From a virus, in IMG/VR virus record IMGVR_UViG_3300042894_005834, positions 1 through 63,366 of that record: DNA of 63,366 nucleotides; one strand, written 5' to 3'. Both the position numbers and the translations under genes were made by a program. Under the pieces are notes generated by a model that made no database searches, was not told where the DNA came from, and was given only the letters and a program-made list of their open reading frames with translations. Below are positions 6,334 to 14,781 of the stretch, one piece after another (position 1 is the first letter of the stretch; each line of letters opens with the position of its first letter).

Positions 6334-6372
6334 GTAATAAAAGAAAAGCCACCTATTATAATAGGTGGCTTT
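6334..6372 (-). terminator. intrinsic terminator ending the ribonucleotide reductase operon
   Basis: A perfect 28-bp palindrome (6345-6372, arms AAAGCCACCTATTA/TAATAGGTGGCTTT) is followed on the minus strand by a T-rich tail (TTTTCTTTTATT). It closes the transcript carrying the nrd and co-chaperonin genes. Confidence 0.85.
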
Positions 6373-6378
6373 CTTAAA

Positions 6379-6651
6379 TCAAACGCTTACGCCTTTTTTA
6401 ATCATATCGACATAGTGTTGAATTTCACCAAGATCTTCGTCTCGCTTGAGACTACGATATGCTTTAAGAACACAAGACATTTCTTCACGCGAAAGCCATT
6501 GATTCTCGACATAAGAAGACTTCAGATCTTTAAGGTGTTCACGGAAGGGTTCCATTGCCTTGAGAGTCTGATCAATCGCTTTAACATAGTTTTGAACATG
6601 GTCTTCTTTGGTGAGCTTCTTTTCTTCGGTAGCATTGTTCTGGCTAGTCAT
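6379..6651 (-). CDS. hypothetical helical protein, 90 aa
   Basis: Begins MTSQNNATEEKKLTKEDHVQ and is almost wholly helical by composition (YVKAIDQTLKAMEPFREHLK; LSREEMSCVLKAYRSLKR). AAGGA precedes the ATG, which overlaps the end of the co-chaperonin-like gene. It is the last gene before the terminator at 6345-6372. Small charged helical proteins in this position occur in many T4-type phages, but no function is known. Confidence 0.65.
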   Translation of the reverse strand: MTSQNNATEEKKLTKEDHVQNYVKAIDQTLKAMEPFREHLKDLKSSYVENQWLSREEMSCVLKAYRSLKRDEDLGEIQHYVDMIKKGVSV

Positions 6652-6946
6652 TGTTTTCCTTTATAATTGCTGTGATAGCGTTTTCTGGTGATAAAAAATA
6701 TTCTTTTGTTCCAAACTTGCCAATCGGCATCGCATTTTCGGAAACCACCAGATCACCCTTCTCAAGCTTCCCCCACATCTTATCACAAGCGACGTCAATG
6801 TCAAGCACTTTGAAGAACTCGTATTTTTTTGCACCCTGTTCGTCTGGCATAATAAAGTTAAATTTACCTATTTCTGCAACTGATAAATCTAACTCTACTT
6901 TTTCTAATAAAATACGCTTATTAACTGGAATAACTGTCCAACCCAT
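6644..6946 (-). CDS. GroES-like co-chaperonin (gp31-type), 100 aa
   Basis: Likely caps the host GroEL chamber for phage protein folding, as T4 gp31 does. The Cpn10 pattern is recognisable: VIPVNKRILLEKVE (GroES 'PLHDRVIVKR'), then FIMPDEQGAKKYEFFKVLDID (mobile loop and 'GEVLAVG'), KLEKGDLVV (K-x-G-D-x-V) and EYFLSPENAITAIIKE ('I-x-x-x-D-I-L-A-I-V'). The putative mobile loop is shorter than in gp31. It has a good ribosome binding site (AAGGAAA) and follows nrdB closely. Identification rests on pattern matching; moderate to good confidence. Confidence 0.72.
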   Translation of the reverse strand: MGWTVIPVNKRILLEKVELDLSVAEIGKFNFIMPDEQGAKKYEFFKVLDIDVACDKMWGKLEKGDLVVSENAMPIGKFGTKEYFLSPENAITAIIKENND

Positions 6947-6958
6947 ATATGTTTCCTT

Positions 6959-7933
6959 TCATTCTGCCCAAACAGATGACCAATCACCTGAAAGAGCGCC
7001 TTTTGCATAATCTGTTACTTTTTGTTCAAAGAAGTTGCTGTGGGTTACACCCAACATACCATCGACCCAAGGTAATGGATTTTTCTTTACCTTAAAGATA
7101 CCTTTCATACCAAGTGAGATTAAACGACGATCAGCGATATAGCGAATATACTGCTTTACTTCATCTTTTGTTAAGCCTTGCATTTCACCGATACCAAAGG
7201 CAAGATCGACAAATTTATCTTCAAGTTCAACCATTTTAGTTGCTATTGTATAAATCTCGCCTTTTAGTTTGTCATTCCATATGTGACGATTTTCAGTCAC
7301 AAACTCACGGAATAGTTTAATCATACTTTCTGAATGTAGTGTCTCGTCAGAAATAGACCAAGCAATAATCTGGCCCATACCTTTCATCTTACCGTTTCTG
7401 GCAAAGTTTAGCAACATTACAAAAGAACTAAAAAGTTGCATTCCTTCCGTGAAGGCTGAAAATGCTGCTATCTGTTGTGCAACTGAACCAGCATCTTGTT
7501 CGACGAATTGTGTAAAGTATTGATGTTTCTCTTTCATTGCTTCATATTCAAGAAACTCATTATAAGTTGATTCTGGCATACCAAGTGTTTCAATCAAATG
7601 TGAGTATGCTTGAATATGAACGGCTTCGCGAGCAGCAAAAGAACATAGCATCATTCTTACTTCTGGTTGTGGAAAATGTGGTAGATAGTTTTTTACATAA
7701 CCACCAGCAACATCAATGTCTGCTTGTGTAAAAAATCGAAAGATATGTGTTAAAAACTGTTTTTCATTTTCTGAAAGATTATTTTTCCAGTCTTTTACAT
7801 CTTCGACCATAGGGACTTCTGCAGCCAACCAATGCATTTGCTCACTTTGTTTAAAAGCATCAAAGGCAAAGGGATAGTTAAATGGTTTGAAGTATGTTCG
7901 TTCATCTGTAAGTTTTATTTTCTTCTTAGCCAT
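6959..7933 (-). CDS. nrdB: ribonucleotide reductase class I, beta subunit, 324 aa
   Basis: Carries the diiron-tyrosyl radical cofactor for NDP reduction. Visible ligands: Asp in FFTQADIDVAGGY, Glu and His in AAREAVHIQAY with the radical Tyr four residues after the His, Glu in FTEGMQLFSSF, and Glu/His in SISDETLHSES. The length fits short phage and bacterial NrdB. GGAG precedes the ATG. It pairs with nrdA just upstream and a GroES-like gene downstream, an operon supplying dNTPs during replication. Confidence 0.95.
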   Translation of the reverse strand: MAKKKIKLTDERTYFKPFNYPFAFDAFKQSEQMHWLAAEVPMVEDVKDWKNNLSENEKQFLTHIFRFFTQADIDVAGGYVKNYLPHFPQPEVRMMLCSFAAREAVHIQAYSHLIETLGMPESTYNEFLEYEAMKEKHQYFTQFVEQDAGSVAQQIAAFSAFTEGMQLFSSFVMLLNFARNGKMKGMGQIIAWSISDETLHSESMIKLFREFVTENRHIWNDKLKGEIYTIATKMVELEDKFVDLAFGIGEMQGLTKDEVKQYIRYIADRRLISLGMKGIFKVKKNPLPWVDGMLGVTHSNFFEQKVTDYAKGALSGDWSSVWAE

Positions 7934-7957
7934 CTTATTTTACTCCATTTATTTGTT

Positions 7958-9757
7958 TCATTGACACGCCAAACATTCATCGCCTTCGACAAGTTTTTTC
8001 ATATCAATTTCTTCTTCAATCTTATCTCGTAGAACTTTCTGACCGACGCGATCTGCTTTGCGAAGTTTGTCACTACGGCAGTAATAAAGAGACTTCAAGC
8101 CTTTTTTCCAAGCCTGGAAATGGATGGCGTGAAGATACTTGATGTTTACATCCGGACGAAAGAAGACATTTACGCTTTGACCTTGATCGATGAAAACTTG
8201 ACGGTCTGCGGCAAGTTCAATAACCCAGCGTTGATCTATTTCAACTGCAGTTTTATACACATCTTTTGTGTTTTGGTCAAGCCATTCTAAATGTTCAACT
8301 GAGCCGTCGTTGGCAATAATTGAAGCCCAAACATCGTTTATATCTAATTTTAATTCTTCACATTTCTTTTCTAGAACTTTTTCAAGAAAGCGGTTTTTAT
8401 ATACTGATGCTCCTGAAAGTGTGTCTTGACGAAATACATTGGCACGATATGGTTCGATACTTGGTGAAGTATTGCCCATAATGAGTGAAGAAGAGGCATT
8501 TGGGGCAATTGCCGTTGTATGTGAGAAGCGTAGTTTCAATCCTGCTTTTTCAGCATCAGGACAAGCTCCACGCTGTTCAGCTAGTTCAACATTAGCAACA
8601 TCAAGTTCTTGTTTGATATGTTTGAATACTCGCATATTTATTGATTTAGCAAGAGCACTTTCAAAGGGCAAACTAAGCTTTTGTAGATAGGCGTGAAAGC
8701 CAAGTGTTCCTACACCGATTGAACGCTCTTGTTGAGCTGAAAACCTGGCTCGACTGATTGTATCAGGTGCATTATCAATAAAATGTTGTAATACATTGTC
8801 GAGCATTTCAGCAACATCTTTGATGAAAAGTTTATCATTTTTCCATTCATCAAAATATTCTAAGTTCAACGAGGAAAGACAACAGACAGCAGTTCTTTCT
8901 TTACTTGTTGGTAAAAAGATTTCAGTGCAGAGATTTGAACCATTGATTTTTAAATCCTGACTTTTTAAATGCTCTGGTAGCGCTTTGTTCGCTGTATCAA
9001 TAAAGCATAGATATGGTTCACCAGTTTGCATACGCATTTCAACAATGCGTTGCCATAAATCTCTTGCTGATACGGTTTCACGAATTACGCCTGTTTTGGT
9101 ATCACGCAAATGCCAGCTATCATCGGCAGTTGGATCGACCATACATTTTTCAATTATTTTCATAAAATCATCTGTGATATTAATACCGTGATGCAGGTTA
9201 GCACAACGCATATTTTGATCACCTGTGGGTTTACGCATTTCTAGAAACTGTATTATGTCGGGATGATTAATGTTTAAATAAGCAGCATATGAACCACGAC
9301 GAGTTTTACCTTGGCGATATGCCAAAGAAGAAGCATCGTATATCTTTAGATGCGGCATAATGCCAGCTGATTTAGAATCAGAAGCGCGTATGCCTAAATG
9401 CACACCAACTCCACCGCCCAACATTGATAACCAGTTTGTTTCTGATAGAGTGTTTACCAACCCTTCTGAAGAATCATCCATATAATTCAAAAAACAGCTT
9501 ATGGCCATACCTTTTTTTGAGCGACCATATGACAAAATTGGTGTTGAATAACTTAACCAATGTTTAGAAGAATAATCATAAAGCCTTTGCGAGTGTTCTA
9601 AATTTGAACCAAATTGTTTGGATACAAAAGCAAAACGCTCTTGTGGCGACTTTTCTTCTTCTAACATATAAGATTCTTTAAGTCTTCGAAGACCTAGTTC
9701 GTCAAGCAATGAATCTCTTTCAAAATCAACATCGATACCGTTATCCAACTTTGTCAT
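7958..9757 (-). CDS. nrdA: ribonucleotide reductase class I, alpha subunit, 599 aa
   Basis: Catalytic subunit for NDP to dNDP reduction. Active-site residues are visible: Cys88 (AISCFLNY), Asn275/Cys277/Glu279 in NLCTE, the partner Cys in AVCCLSSLNL (292/293), and the radical-relay Tyr pair near the C-terminus (SLYYCR). The extreme C-terminus CLACQ supplies the thiol-exchange pair. At 599 aa it is short and lacks an N-terminal ATP cone, so allosteric activity control is probably absent. AGAGGA lies 9 nt before the ATG. Confidence 0.96.
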   Translation of the reverse strand: MTKLDNGIDVDFERDSLLDELGLRRLKESYMLEEEKSPQERFAFVSKQFGSNLEHSQRLYDYSSKHWLSYSTPILSYGRSKKGMAISCFLNYMDDSSEGLVNTLSETNWLSMLGGGVGVHLGIRASDSKSAGIMPHLKIYDASSLAYRQGKTRRGSYAAYLNINHPDIIQFLEMRKPTGDQNMRCANLHHGINITDDFMKIIEKCMVDPTADDSWHLRDTKTGVIRETVSARDLWQRIVEMRMQTGEPYLCFIDTANKALPEHLKSQDLKINGSNLCTEIFLPTSKERTAVCCLSSLNLEYFDEWKNDKLFIKDVAEMLDNVLQHFIDNAPDTISRARFSAQQERSIGVGTLGFHAYLQKLSLPFESALAKSINMRVFKHIKQELDVANVELAEQRGACPDAEKAGLKLRFSHTTAIAPNASSSLIMGNTSPSIEPYRANVFRQDTLSGASVYKNRFLEKVLEKKCEELKLDINDVWASIIANDGSVEHLEWLDQNTKDVYKTAVEIDQRWVIELAADRQVFIDQGQSVNVFFRPDVNIKYLHAIHFQAWKKGLKSLYYCRSDKLRKADRVGQKVLRDKIEEEIDMKKLVEGDECLACQ

Positions 9758-9785
9758 TTACTAGTCCTCTGTGATATAGCGAATC

Positions 9786-10250
9786 TTAGAAACTTCTATG
9801 CACTAAATGATCGGCTGCATAAATGGCAGCAACATTTTGCGGCTTAAAAAATGTAGGGAAGCCGAAACTTGTAGCATATCCAACAGCAGAATTTAACAAC
9901 TTGTTAGATAAATGTTGTGGATCTGAATTGAGATCCAAATCAACTGCTTCAATGTCAATATTATATTCTTCTCGTAACATATTTGCAAAAGAAACTGCTT
10001 TTTCTACCTCAAACCAAAGTCTTTTATACACATTTTCTATCTTTGGTATTTTATCTCTAAGATACAAGATAAATGCACCACTATTGTTTGGATGAACTCC
10101 CACCAATACGGTTATATAGATAGTCTTATCTTTTGTATTTAAGCTATCACATCCAACACGATATTTTATTCCTGGTGATTTTTGCTTTAAGAATTCTGCC
10201 AGTAAAACCGGTTCGTCTGAGGTGTAGGTTTTTATTTTAAGATCGTTCAT
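9786..10250 (-). CDS. YkuK/DUF458-type RNase H-like protein, 154 aa
   Basis: RNase H-fold family seen in Bacillus YkuK and in phages; the biochemical role is unproven. Visible features are the first acidic strand RVGCDSLN (Asp35), a second strand AVDLDLN, and the C-terminal block LLNSAVGYATSFGFPTFFKP then NVAAIYAADHLVH, matching the family's 'VGxxxxxGF...KPxxxAAxxxAD'. The ATG overlaps the helicase stop (ATGA). Its place between helicase and ribonucleotide reductase suggests a role in primer or RNA-DNA processing, by inference. Confidence 0.78.
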   Translation of the reverse strand: MNDLKIKTYTSDEPVLLAEFLKQKSPGIKYRVGCDSLNTKDKTIYITVLVGVHPNNSGAFILYLRDKIPKIENVYKRLWFEVEKAVSFANMLREEYNIDIEAVDLDLNSDPQHLSNKLLNSAVGYATSFGFPTFFKPQNVAAIYAADHLVHRSF

Positions 10251-11653
10251 GTTGCAACACTTTCTGGTGGCTTACTTACTGTAACATCACTTTTAAACTG
10301 AACATATTTTTCTTTCAGTTTGTTAAGTTGCTTTTTAGAAGCTTTCTTTTCTATATCTTCCTTAGATTCATTGGTGGGTTCAAAGACTCTAATTTCCGCA
10401 CAACTAGTATCCATAAATATTGGACATATAATACCGTCTGGACCAAATCGATTTTTAGCAATTAACATACGACCGCTGTTTGTCTTTTTATCATCAAGAG
10501 TTCGCGACACTGTAAAGATAAAGTCGGCTACGAAACATTTATTGAAAGCTTCACTGATACTATCTAATGTGATTACTTCTGCATTTAGTCCTGATCGATT
10601 TGTTTGACTTGCAGTCCAGATAGGGCAACCAGTTTCTTTAGCTAAACCACGAAGTTCTTCATAGATGCTTTCCAGTTCTTCACGCTTTTCTTTTCTACTG
10701 GTAGATGGTTTCAGTAGATCTCCATAGTCTAAGATAATCATACCAACATCTATGCCGCGTTGCCGTATTTTTTCAAGATGATTGCGTATTGTGCTTGTCG
10801 ATGCACTTTTTGTTGGATACTCTTTGATAATAAGCTTACCAGTTACATCTTTGATCTTCTCGAAAACAACATCTTTCTTGGCTTGCAAAGCATCTAACGG
10901 TATACCAGTTATAGCACTATCATAGCGAAGTCCAATTGACTTATCGTCAAGTTCTAAAGTGTAATGAAGCACAGTCTTACCAGCTTTAACAGCTTGGGCA
11001 CCAAGATGGACTAATACAAAGCTTTTACCTGCACCGGTAGGCGCAACAACAACTCCCAATTCACCTCTACCCAAACCACCACGCATAAATCCATCGAATA
11101 CATCCCAACCGGTTGTAACTACTTTTCTAGCTTTTAGTTCATATCTCTGTTCAAAATGTTCATCATATGAATAGCCAAAATCTGAATTTGTGCCTAGCTT
11201 GATGGCGTTATCGATAAGTTGACGGATTTCTTCAAAAGAAGATTGCTTCAAAAGTTCGACGCTTTTGATCATAGCTTCTTTGAGTTTTTGTTTTTTACAA
11301 AATTCGACAGAATTAGATTTCACATATTCGTCGTCGACGCCGGTAGCACCTGATGCGAATCTTGCATAAAATTCTCGTATTTGCTTTTGTAAAGCTTCGT
11401 TTTCGTCGTCCATTTCTGAACGCAATATGGTTTCTACAGTAGCTTGACTAGCATACTTGCCATATTTTGTTTTATAATCAAAAATCTTTTTTGCGAAGAC
11501 ACGAAGATATTTAAGTTCAAAGAAGTTGTAATCCAGCACTTCGCCAATTTGGTTGGCAAAGATTGGATCTTGCATAATCAAATATGCAAGCTTTTCTTGA
11601 AATTGCTTTCCGAAAGAAGAAAAGTTTGTTTCTCCCTGTTGTATTTCATCCAT
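10247..11653 (-). CDS. replicative DNA helicase (DnaB/gp41-like), 468 aa
   Basis: Predicted hexameric 5'-3' helicase of the fork. The N-terminal ~150 residues are a DnaB-type helical domain; the RecA-like domain begins near 175 with VVTTGWDVFDGFMRGGLGRG. Walker A is APTGAGKS (204-211), Walker B MIILDYGDLL (305-314), followed by WTASQTNRSG and a distal Arg. The length matches T4 gp41 and DnaB. TGGAG lies 9 nt before the ATG. It works with the primase at 57 kb and the family-A polymerase at 16.5 kb. Confidence 0.92.
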   Translation of the reverse strand: MDEIQQGETNFSSFGKQFQEKLAYLIMQDPIFANQIGEVLDYNFFELKYLRVFAKKIFDYKTKYGKYASQATVETILRSEMDDENEALQKQIREFYARFASGATGVDDEYVKSNSVEFCKKQKLKEAMIKSVELLKQSSFEEIRQLIDNAIKLGTNSDFGYSYDEHFEQRYELKARKVVTTGWDVFDGFMRGGLGRGELGVVVAPTGAGKSFVLVHLGAQAVKAGKTVLHYTLELDDKSIGLRYDSAITGIPLDALQAKKDVVFEKIKDVTGKLIIKEYPTKSASTSTIRNHLEKIRQRGIDVGMIILDYGDLLKPSTSRKEKREELESIYEELRGLAKETGCPIWTASQTNRSGLNAEVITLDSISEAFNKCFVADFIFTVSRTLDDKKTNSGRMLIAKNRFGPDGIICPIFMDTSCAEIRVFEPTNESKEDIEKKASKKQLNKLKEKYVQFKSDVTVSKPPESVAT

Positions 11654-11749
11654 TTAATTACTCCAGATCAGAATATTAAATCTGATCCATAAAATCTACT
11701 TCATTATCAGTGCTTTAAGTCACTAGTGCAGTATCACTGCGTCATAGTA
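11654..11749. other. intergenic spacer with short inverted repeat
   Basis: About 96 nt without a gene. It holds GATCAG...CTGATC (11668-11689) just upstream of the helicase ribosome binding site, which could form a weak hairpin or operator. No convincing -35/-10 pair and no T-run terminator is visible. Confidence 0.35.
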
Positions 11750-12727
11750 TCACAGTCCCTTGTGATCTGCAATGATCTTTTTCAGAGCCGCATAAAGTTC
11801 GTCAAATTTTACTTCACCAAAACCATCTTCAATCATCATTTTACGAATTTCTGTTAGATTAAATTCTGGATTATAGTTTTGCAAAGTATAATCAATCTTC
11901 TTTAAGACTTGATACGACATATTAGGAGACTTAAGCTGCATCACAGAAAAGTTTGTGTGTATTGTATCGGCTTCATCAACTATACTTTGGAAAATCTTTA
12001 GCTTTGAACCATCTTCAACTTGTTTCTTACAGAAATCGATTATCTCTCCTGTTAGATACTCTTTCTCTTCTGCCAAAAAAGTCATCTTGTTGGAAATGGT
12101 TTTAAGGCCAACACCTTTAACACCGTCGATGTTGTCAGAAGGATCACCAGCTATAGCGCGTGCAACAGCAAAGTTGTTTGGATGAATTCCAAACTCTTCT
12201 AGAATCTTTTTTGTTGTTAGCACTTCATTTTGAATTGGTCGGAAAAGAACCGTTTTGTTATTACATAGCTGAATGAAATCTTTATCGGAGGATACAATTA
12301 CTTTATCCCAGTCTTTAAAATATTCGTGGTTACAAACAACAGCAATAAGATCGTCAGCTTCTATTTCCTTTTCTAGAAATTGGATTGTTGGCATACAATT
12401 AAGGTATTCCATTACCTTTAACTGTTGCCATACTTTGTTTTGAATTTCTTGGTCTTCGGTGAGGTTCTTTATGTCTCGATTAAGTCGAATAGGTTTACGA
12501 CCATCCTTATAAGTCTTTATAATTGTTTTTTTCTTACGACTTCCGCCTGGACCATCGTGACAAACAACAATGCAAGAAGGTTTAACTTCTCTAACCAATT
12601 TTTGCAAAGATTTCATGTATCCCTTGAGTCCACCAATTGGCTTTCCGTGTGTTGAGATACTTGGATCTACGATGTAGTTCCTTATGAAATTATTAAGAGA
12701 ATCTATAATCATTAACCGTTTTGTCAT
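11750..12727 (-). CDS. 5'-3' exonuclease / FEN-type RNase H, 325 aa
   Basis: Flap endonuclease superfamily (PolA 5'-nuclease, T4 RNase H), likely removing RNA primers. Visible: N-terminal MIIDSLN with Asp9, VVCHDGPGGSRKK, the acidic helix EIEADDLIAV, VSSDKDFIQL, and the helix-three-turn DNA-binding segment GDPSDNIDGVKGVGLKT. The polymerase gene here lacks any 5'-nuclease domain, so this protein supplies it in trans. AAGGAA precedes the ATG. A strong hairpin lies directly upstream (12745-12773). Confidence 0.92.
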   Translation of the reverse strand: MTKRLMIIDSLNNFIRNYIVDPSISTHGKPIGGLKGYMKSLQKLVREVKPSCIVVCHDGPGGSRKKKTIIKTYKDGRKPIRLNRDIKNLTEDQEIQNKVWQQLKVMEYLNCMPTIQFLEKEIEADDLIAVVCNHEYFKDWDKVIVSSDKDFIQLCNNKTVLFRPIQNEVLTTKKILEEFGIHPNNFAVARAIAGDPSDNIDGVKGVGLKTISNKMTFLAEEKEYLTGEIIDFCKKQVEDGSKLKIFQSIVDEADTIHTNFSVMQLKSPNMSYQVLKKIDYTLQNYNPEFNLTEIRKMMIEDGFGEVKFDELYAALKKIIADHKGL

Positions 12728-12744
12728 TTTGTTCCTTATAAGGA

Positions 12745-12773
12745 TGAATACCCCCGCTAGACGGGGGTATTCA
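12745..12773. terminator. strong hairpin between deaminase region and FEN nuclease gene
   Basis: A 12-bp perfect stem, TGAATACCCCCG/CGGGGGTATTCA, with a 5-nt loop. The minus-strand continuation (TCCTTATAAGG) has no T-run, so on that strand it may act as a processing or stability element rather than a full terminator; read-through to the FEN gene seems required. Confidence 0.6.
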
Positions 12774-12793
12774 TTGGTTTGCTTTACATTTAT

Positions 12794-12985
12794 TTAGCGT
12801 TTGTGATTGAAACCAAAAAATACTGACCAGCCACTTCCAATATGCGAACAGTCATAAGACTTCATACTATTTTTATCAAGCACAATACCTTTTTGAAAAC
12901 ACCACATTTTTAATGCTTCAAACACTTCATCTTGGTTAAAGGTATATAAGCCTTCGCTTGTTTTTTGATCAAAATCACTAGTCAT
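12794..12985 (-). CDS. small hypothetical protein, 63 aa
   Basis: Starting at the ATG at 12985 (AGAAG about 8 nt before), it begins MTSDFDQKTSEGLYTFNQDE and ends WSVFFGFNHKR. A TTG ten codons upstream also opens the frame but has no ribosome binding site. The segment FNQDEVFEALKMWCFQKGI looks like a helix with a conserved Trp-Cys; function is unknown. It follows the deaminase-like gene closely. Confidence 0.6.
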   Translation of the reverse strand: MTSDFDQKTSEGLYTFNQDEVFEALKMWCFQKGIVLDKNSMKSYDCSHIGSGWSVFFGFNHKR

Positions 12986-13004
12986 AAATAAACTTCTTTT
13001 TTTA

Positions 13005-13409
13005 TTAAGCTGCAATAAACTCTGTCACAATAAACTTACCGTGATGATCTGTGCCGTTTCGCTCAAGAAAATAATCAGTAAGCTTGGATGGTTCTCCAAC
13101 CAGACCAATCATATCTCGATTACGAAGAATACAATTTTCTCCATTGTCATTAACATAAACAACTTTTCCTACTTCTGCTTTTTTCAATGCGTGTTGACAC
13201 AACAAGCAAGGCTTACCATTTTTATTTTCGCGAGCAGTTGGAGAAGAAGTATTATTAAATCTGTAAATAAAAATCTTACTACCTTTGGCTTTTTCTCCAA
13301 GCTTATCGAGTAGATCAATTTCTGCGTGCATGGAACACTTAAAAACAGATTTATTCCTAGAATATCTGCGCTTATTAACGCCATGTGCCAGTGGCTTTCC
13401 ACCTTTCAC
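13005..13409 (-). CDS. cytidine/deoxycytidylate deaminase-like zinc protein, 134 aa as read from GTG
   Basis: The zinc-deaminase core is visible: SMHAEIDLL (His zinc ligand, Glu proton shuttle) and KPCLLCQHAL (two Cys ligands), with an upstream strand GGKPLAHGVNKR and a downstream VVYVND. The likely reaction is deamination of a cytosine nucleotide or a modified base. The GTG at 13409 has no ribosome binding site, and protein-like sequence (IAEDLASQYRDETLQHQVVA) continues upstream in the same frame without a start codon. A good ATG with AGGAG lies at 13500, one frame away, so the gene is probably frameshifted at its 5' end. Confidence 0.72.
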   Translation of the reverse strand: MKGGKPLAHGVNKRRYSRNKSVFKCSMHAEIDLLDKLGEKAKGSKIFIYRFNNTSSPTARENKNGKPCLLCQHALKKAEVGKVVYVNDNGENCILRNRDMIGLVGEPSKLTDYFLERNGTDHHGKFIVTEFIAA

Positions 13410-13500
13410 TGCAAAAGCAACAACTTGATGTTGCAGTGTCTCGTCACGATATTGAGATGCAAGATCTTCAGCTATGTACTACAAAATCAAGATACTTCAT
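13410..13500 (-). pseudogene. frameshifted 5' end of the deaminase-like gene
   Basis: An ATG at 13500 with AGGAG 9 nt upstream (13510-13514) starts M-K-Y-L-D-F-V-V-H-S and hits TGA at 13468-13470. From about 13475 the +1 frame is open and runs into the deaminase. Dropping one base after MKYLDFVV gives a continuous protein (MKYLDFVV-IAEDLASQ...). This is either a sequencing or assembly indel, a recent inactivating mutation, or a programmed +1 event; sequence alone cannot decide. Confidence 0.55.
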
Positions 13501-13554
13501 GGTATCAGGCTCCTATTTTCTTGGGTCAGACCAGTTGATCTGACTTGCAGACCC

Positions 13555-13583
13555 ATCTTAACACACAGCCAGTGTTCTGTCAA
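13555..13583 (-). promoter_or_regulatory. sigma70-like promoter with extended -10
   Basis: Minus strand TTGACA (13578-13583), 17-nt spacer ending TGT, then TAAGAT (13555-13560). The -35 overlaps the last codons of the UvsX gene. It drives the deaminase-like gene with a leader of about 48 nt that contains an inverted repeat (GTCAGA...TCTGAC, 13525-13544). Confidence 0.75.
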
Positions 13584-14713
13584 GCAAGGTCTTCATCATC
13601 AGCATCAGTCGACTCTTCTTTTTCATAAAACTGTGAAGCCATACCTTCACGCTTATCAAATTTAAGAATTACTTCTTCATTAAGAAGATCAAAAACTCGT
13701 TGTCTAAACTTTGTTTCTTTCATCTTTTCTGCCCAATCAGCTGTGCGAAACTTCTCAGAAGAACCATCAGAATGTACCAGAGTATTCCAAGAACCTACTG
13801 TAAGACTAGATGAAGATTTAATAGCTTCAAATAGTGATTCGTCATCAAGAACACCAACACGATCAGCCCACATAATCTGGAACTCACAAGCACGACCTTG
13901 TGTGCCAAAGCGGGATTTTTCTAATCGTGCTTTTACTAATGAACCAATACGAAAGCCTTTGGAATCATTAACAAAACTATCTTTTGCTTTTGAGCCAGTC
14001 AGCCAGATACGCAAACTATAAGCATATGCTGGTGACTTTCCACCTGGAGTAAAGAACTTTTGAGATTGTGTCCAATACTTAGGATTACCGTCGCCACCAA
14101 TATTAAGCTTAAGCTGATTCAGGATCAATAGCGTCGAACGACTCTCTGCAATAGGGATTGTTAATTTTGAAAACCCCTTTGAAAGAATACGAGCTTTTAC
14201 TGCCATTGAAGATTGAGGATTAAAATCTCCTTCAACATCGGTAATGGTGGGGGTCATTGCTAATGAATCCCAGATAAACAAGAATCTAGAGCCACCATTT
14301 TTGATCAATTCTTCAATTTGTTCTAAAACTGCTTCTACTGAAACAGCTTGAATGTAAATAAGATTTTCTAGATCGCAACCAGCACTTTGTAGGAACTTAG
14401 GATCGATAGCTGATTCGCTATCAAAATATACTGGGACAATACCTTGTTTTTGTGCATTTGCAGCTACTTGAGCAGCAAGATAACTTTTTCCGGTTGCTTC
14501 TTCACCGGCAATTTCAGAAATTTTACCTACTGGTATGCCTGCTTTTTTACCACGACATACAATAGAATCTAACCATGTAGAACCAGTAGAAATCCATTCT
14601 TTTACTTCTGTAGGATTTTCTTCTGTTAGATCGTGAGCAACACTCATACCTGCTTTTTTATTTAGAAGAGTGCGCATTTCACCAATTGAAAGTTTTCCAG
14701 CCTTTAAAGTCAT
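13580..14713 (-). CDS. uvsX: UvsX/RecA-type recombinase, 377 aa
   Basis: Strand-exchange ATPase for recombination-dependent replication and repair. Walker A is GEEATGKS (70-77), preceded by STGSTWLDSIVCRG and PVGKISEIAG; Walker B is FLFIWD (144-149); FDSESAID and LLILNQLK match RecA-core blocks. The length (377) is near T4 UvsX (about 390). The C-terminus is acidic (TDADDEDLA), typical of RecA proteins. AGGAG precedes the ATG, just after the SSB terminator. Confidence 0.92.
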   Translation of the reverse strand: MTLKAGKLSIGEMRTLLNKKAGMSVAHDLTEENPTEVKEWISTGSTWLDSIVCRGKKAGIPVGKISEIAGEEATGKSYLAAQVAANAQKQGIVPVYFDSESAIDPKFLQSAGCDLENLIYIQAVSVEAVLEQIEELIKNGGSRFLFIWDSLAMTPTITDVEGDFNPQSSMAVKARILSKGFSKLTIPIAESRSTLLILNQLKLNIGGDGNPKYWTQSQKFFTPGGKSPAYAYSLRIWLTGSKAKDSFVNDSKGFRIGSLVKARLEKSRFGTQGRACEFQIMWADRVGVLDDESLFEAIKSSSSLTVGSWNTLVHSDGSSEKFRTADWAEKMKETKFRQRVFDLLNEEVILKFDKREGMASQFYEKEESTDADDEDLA

Positions 14714-14724
14714 TTATAGCTCCT

Positions 14725-14762
14725 ATAAAAAAGAACCGGCACATTTTACTATGCCGGTTCTT
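14725..14762 (-). terminator. intrinsic terminator after the SSB gene
   Basis: An 11-bp stem, AAGAACCGGCA/TGCCGGTTCTT (14731-14741 and 14752-14762), followed on the minus strand by TTCTTTTTTAT. It would let SSB be made from its own short transcript, with UvsX reached by read-through. Confidence 0.85.
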
Positions 14763-14781
14763 TTCAAATGTCATCTTACCA

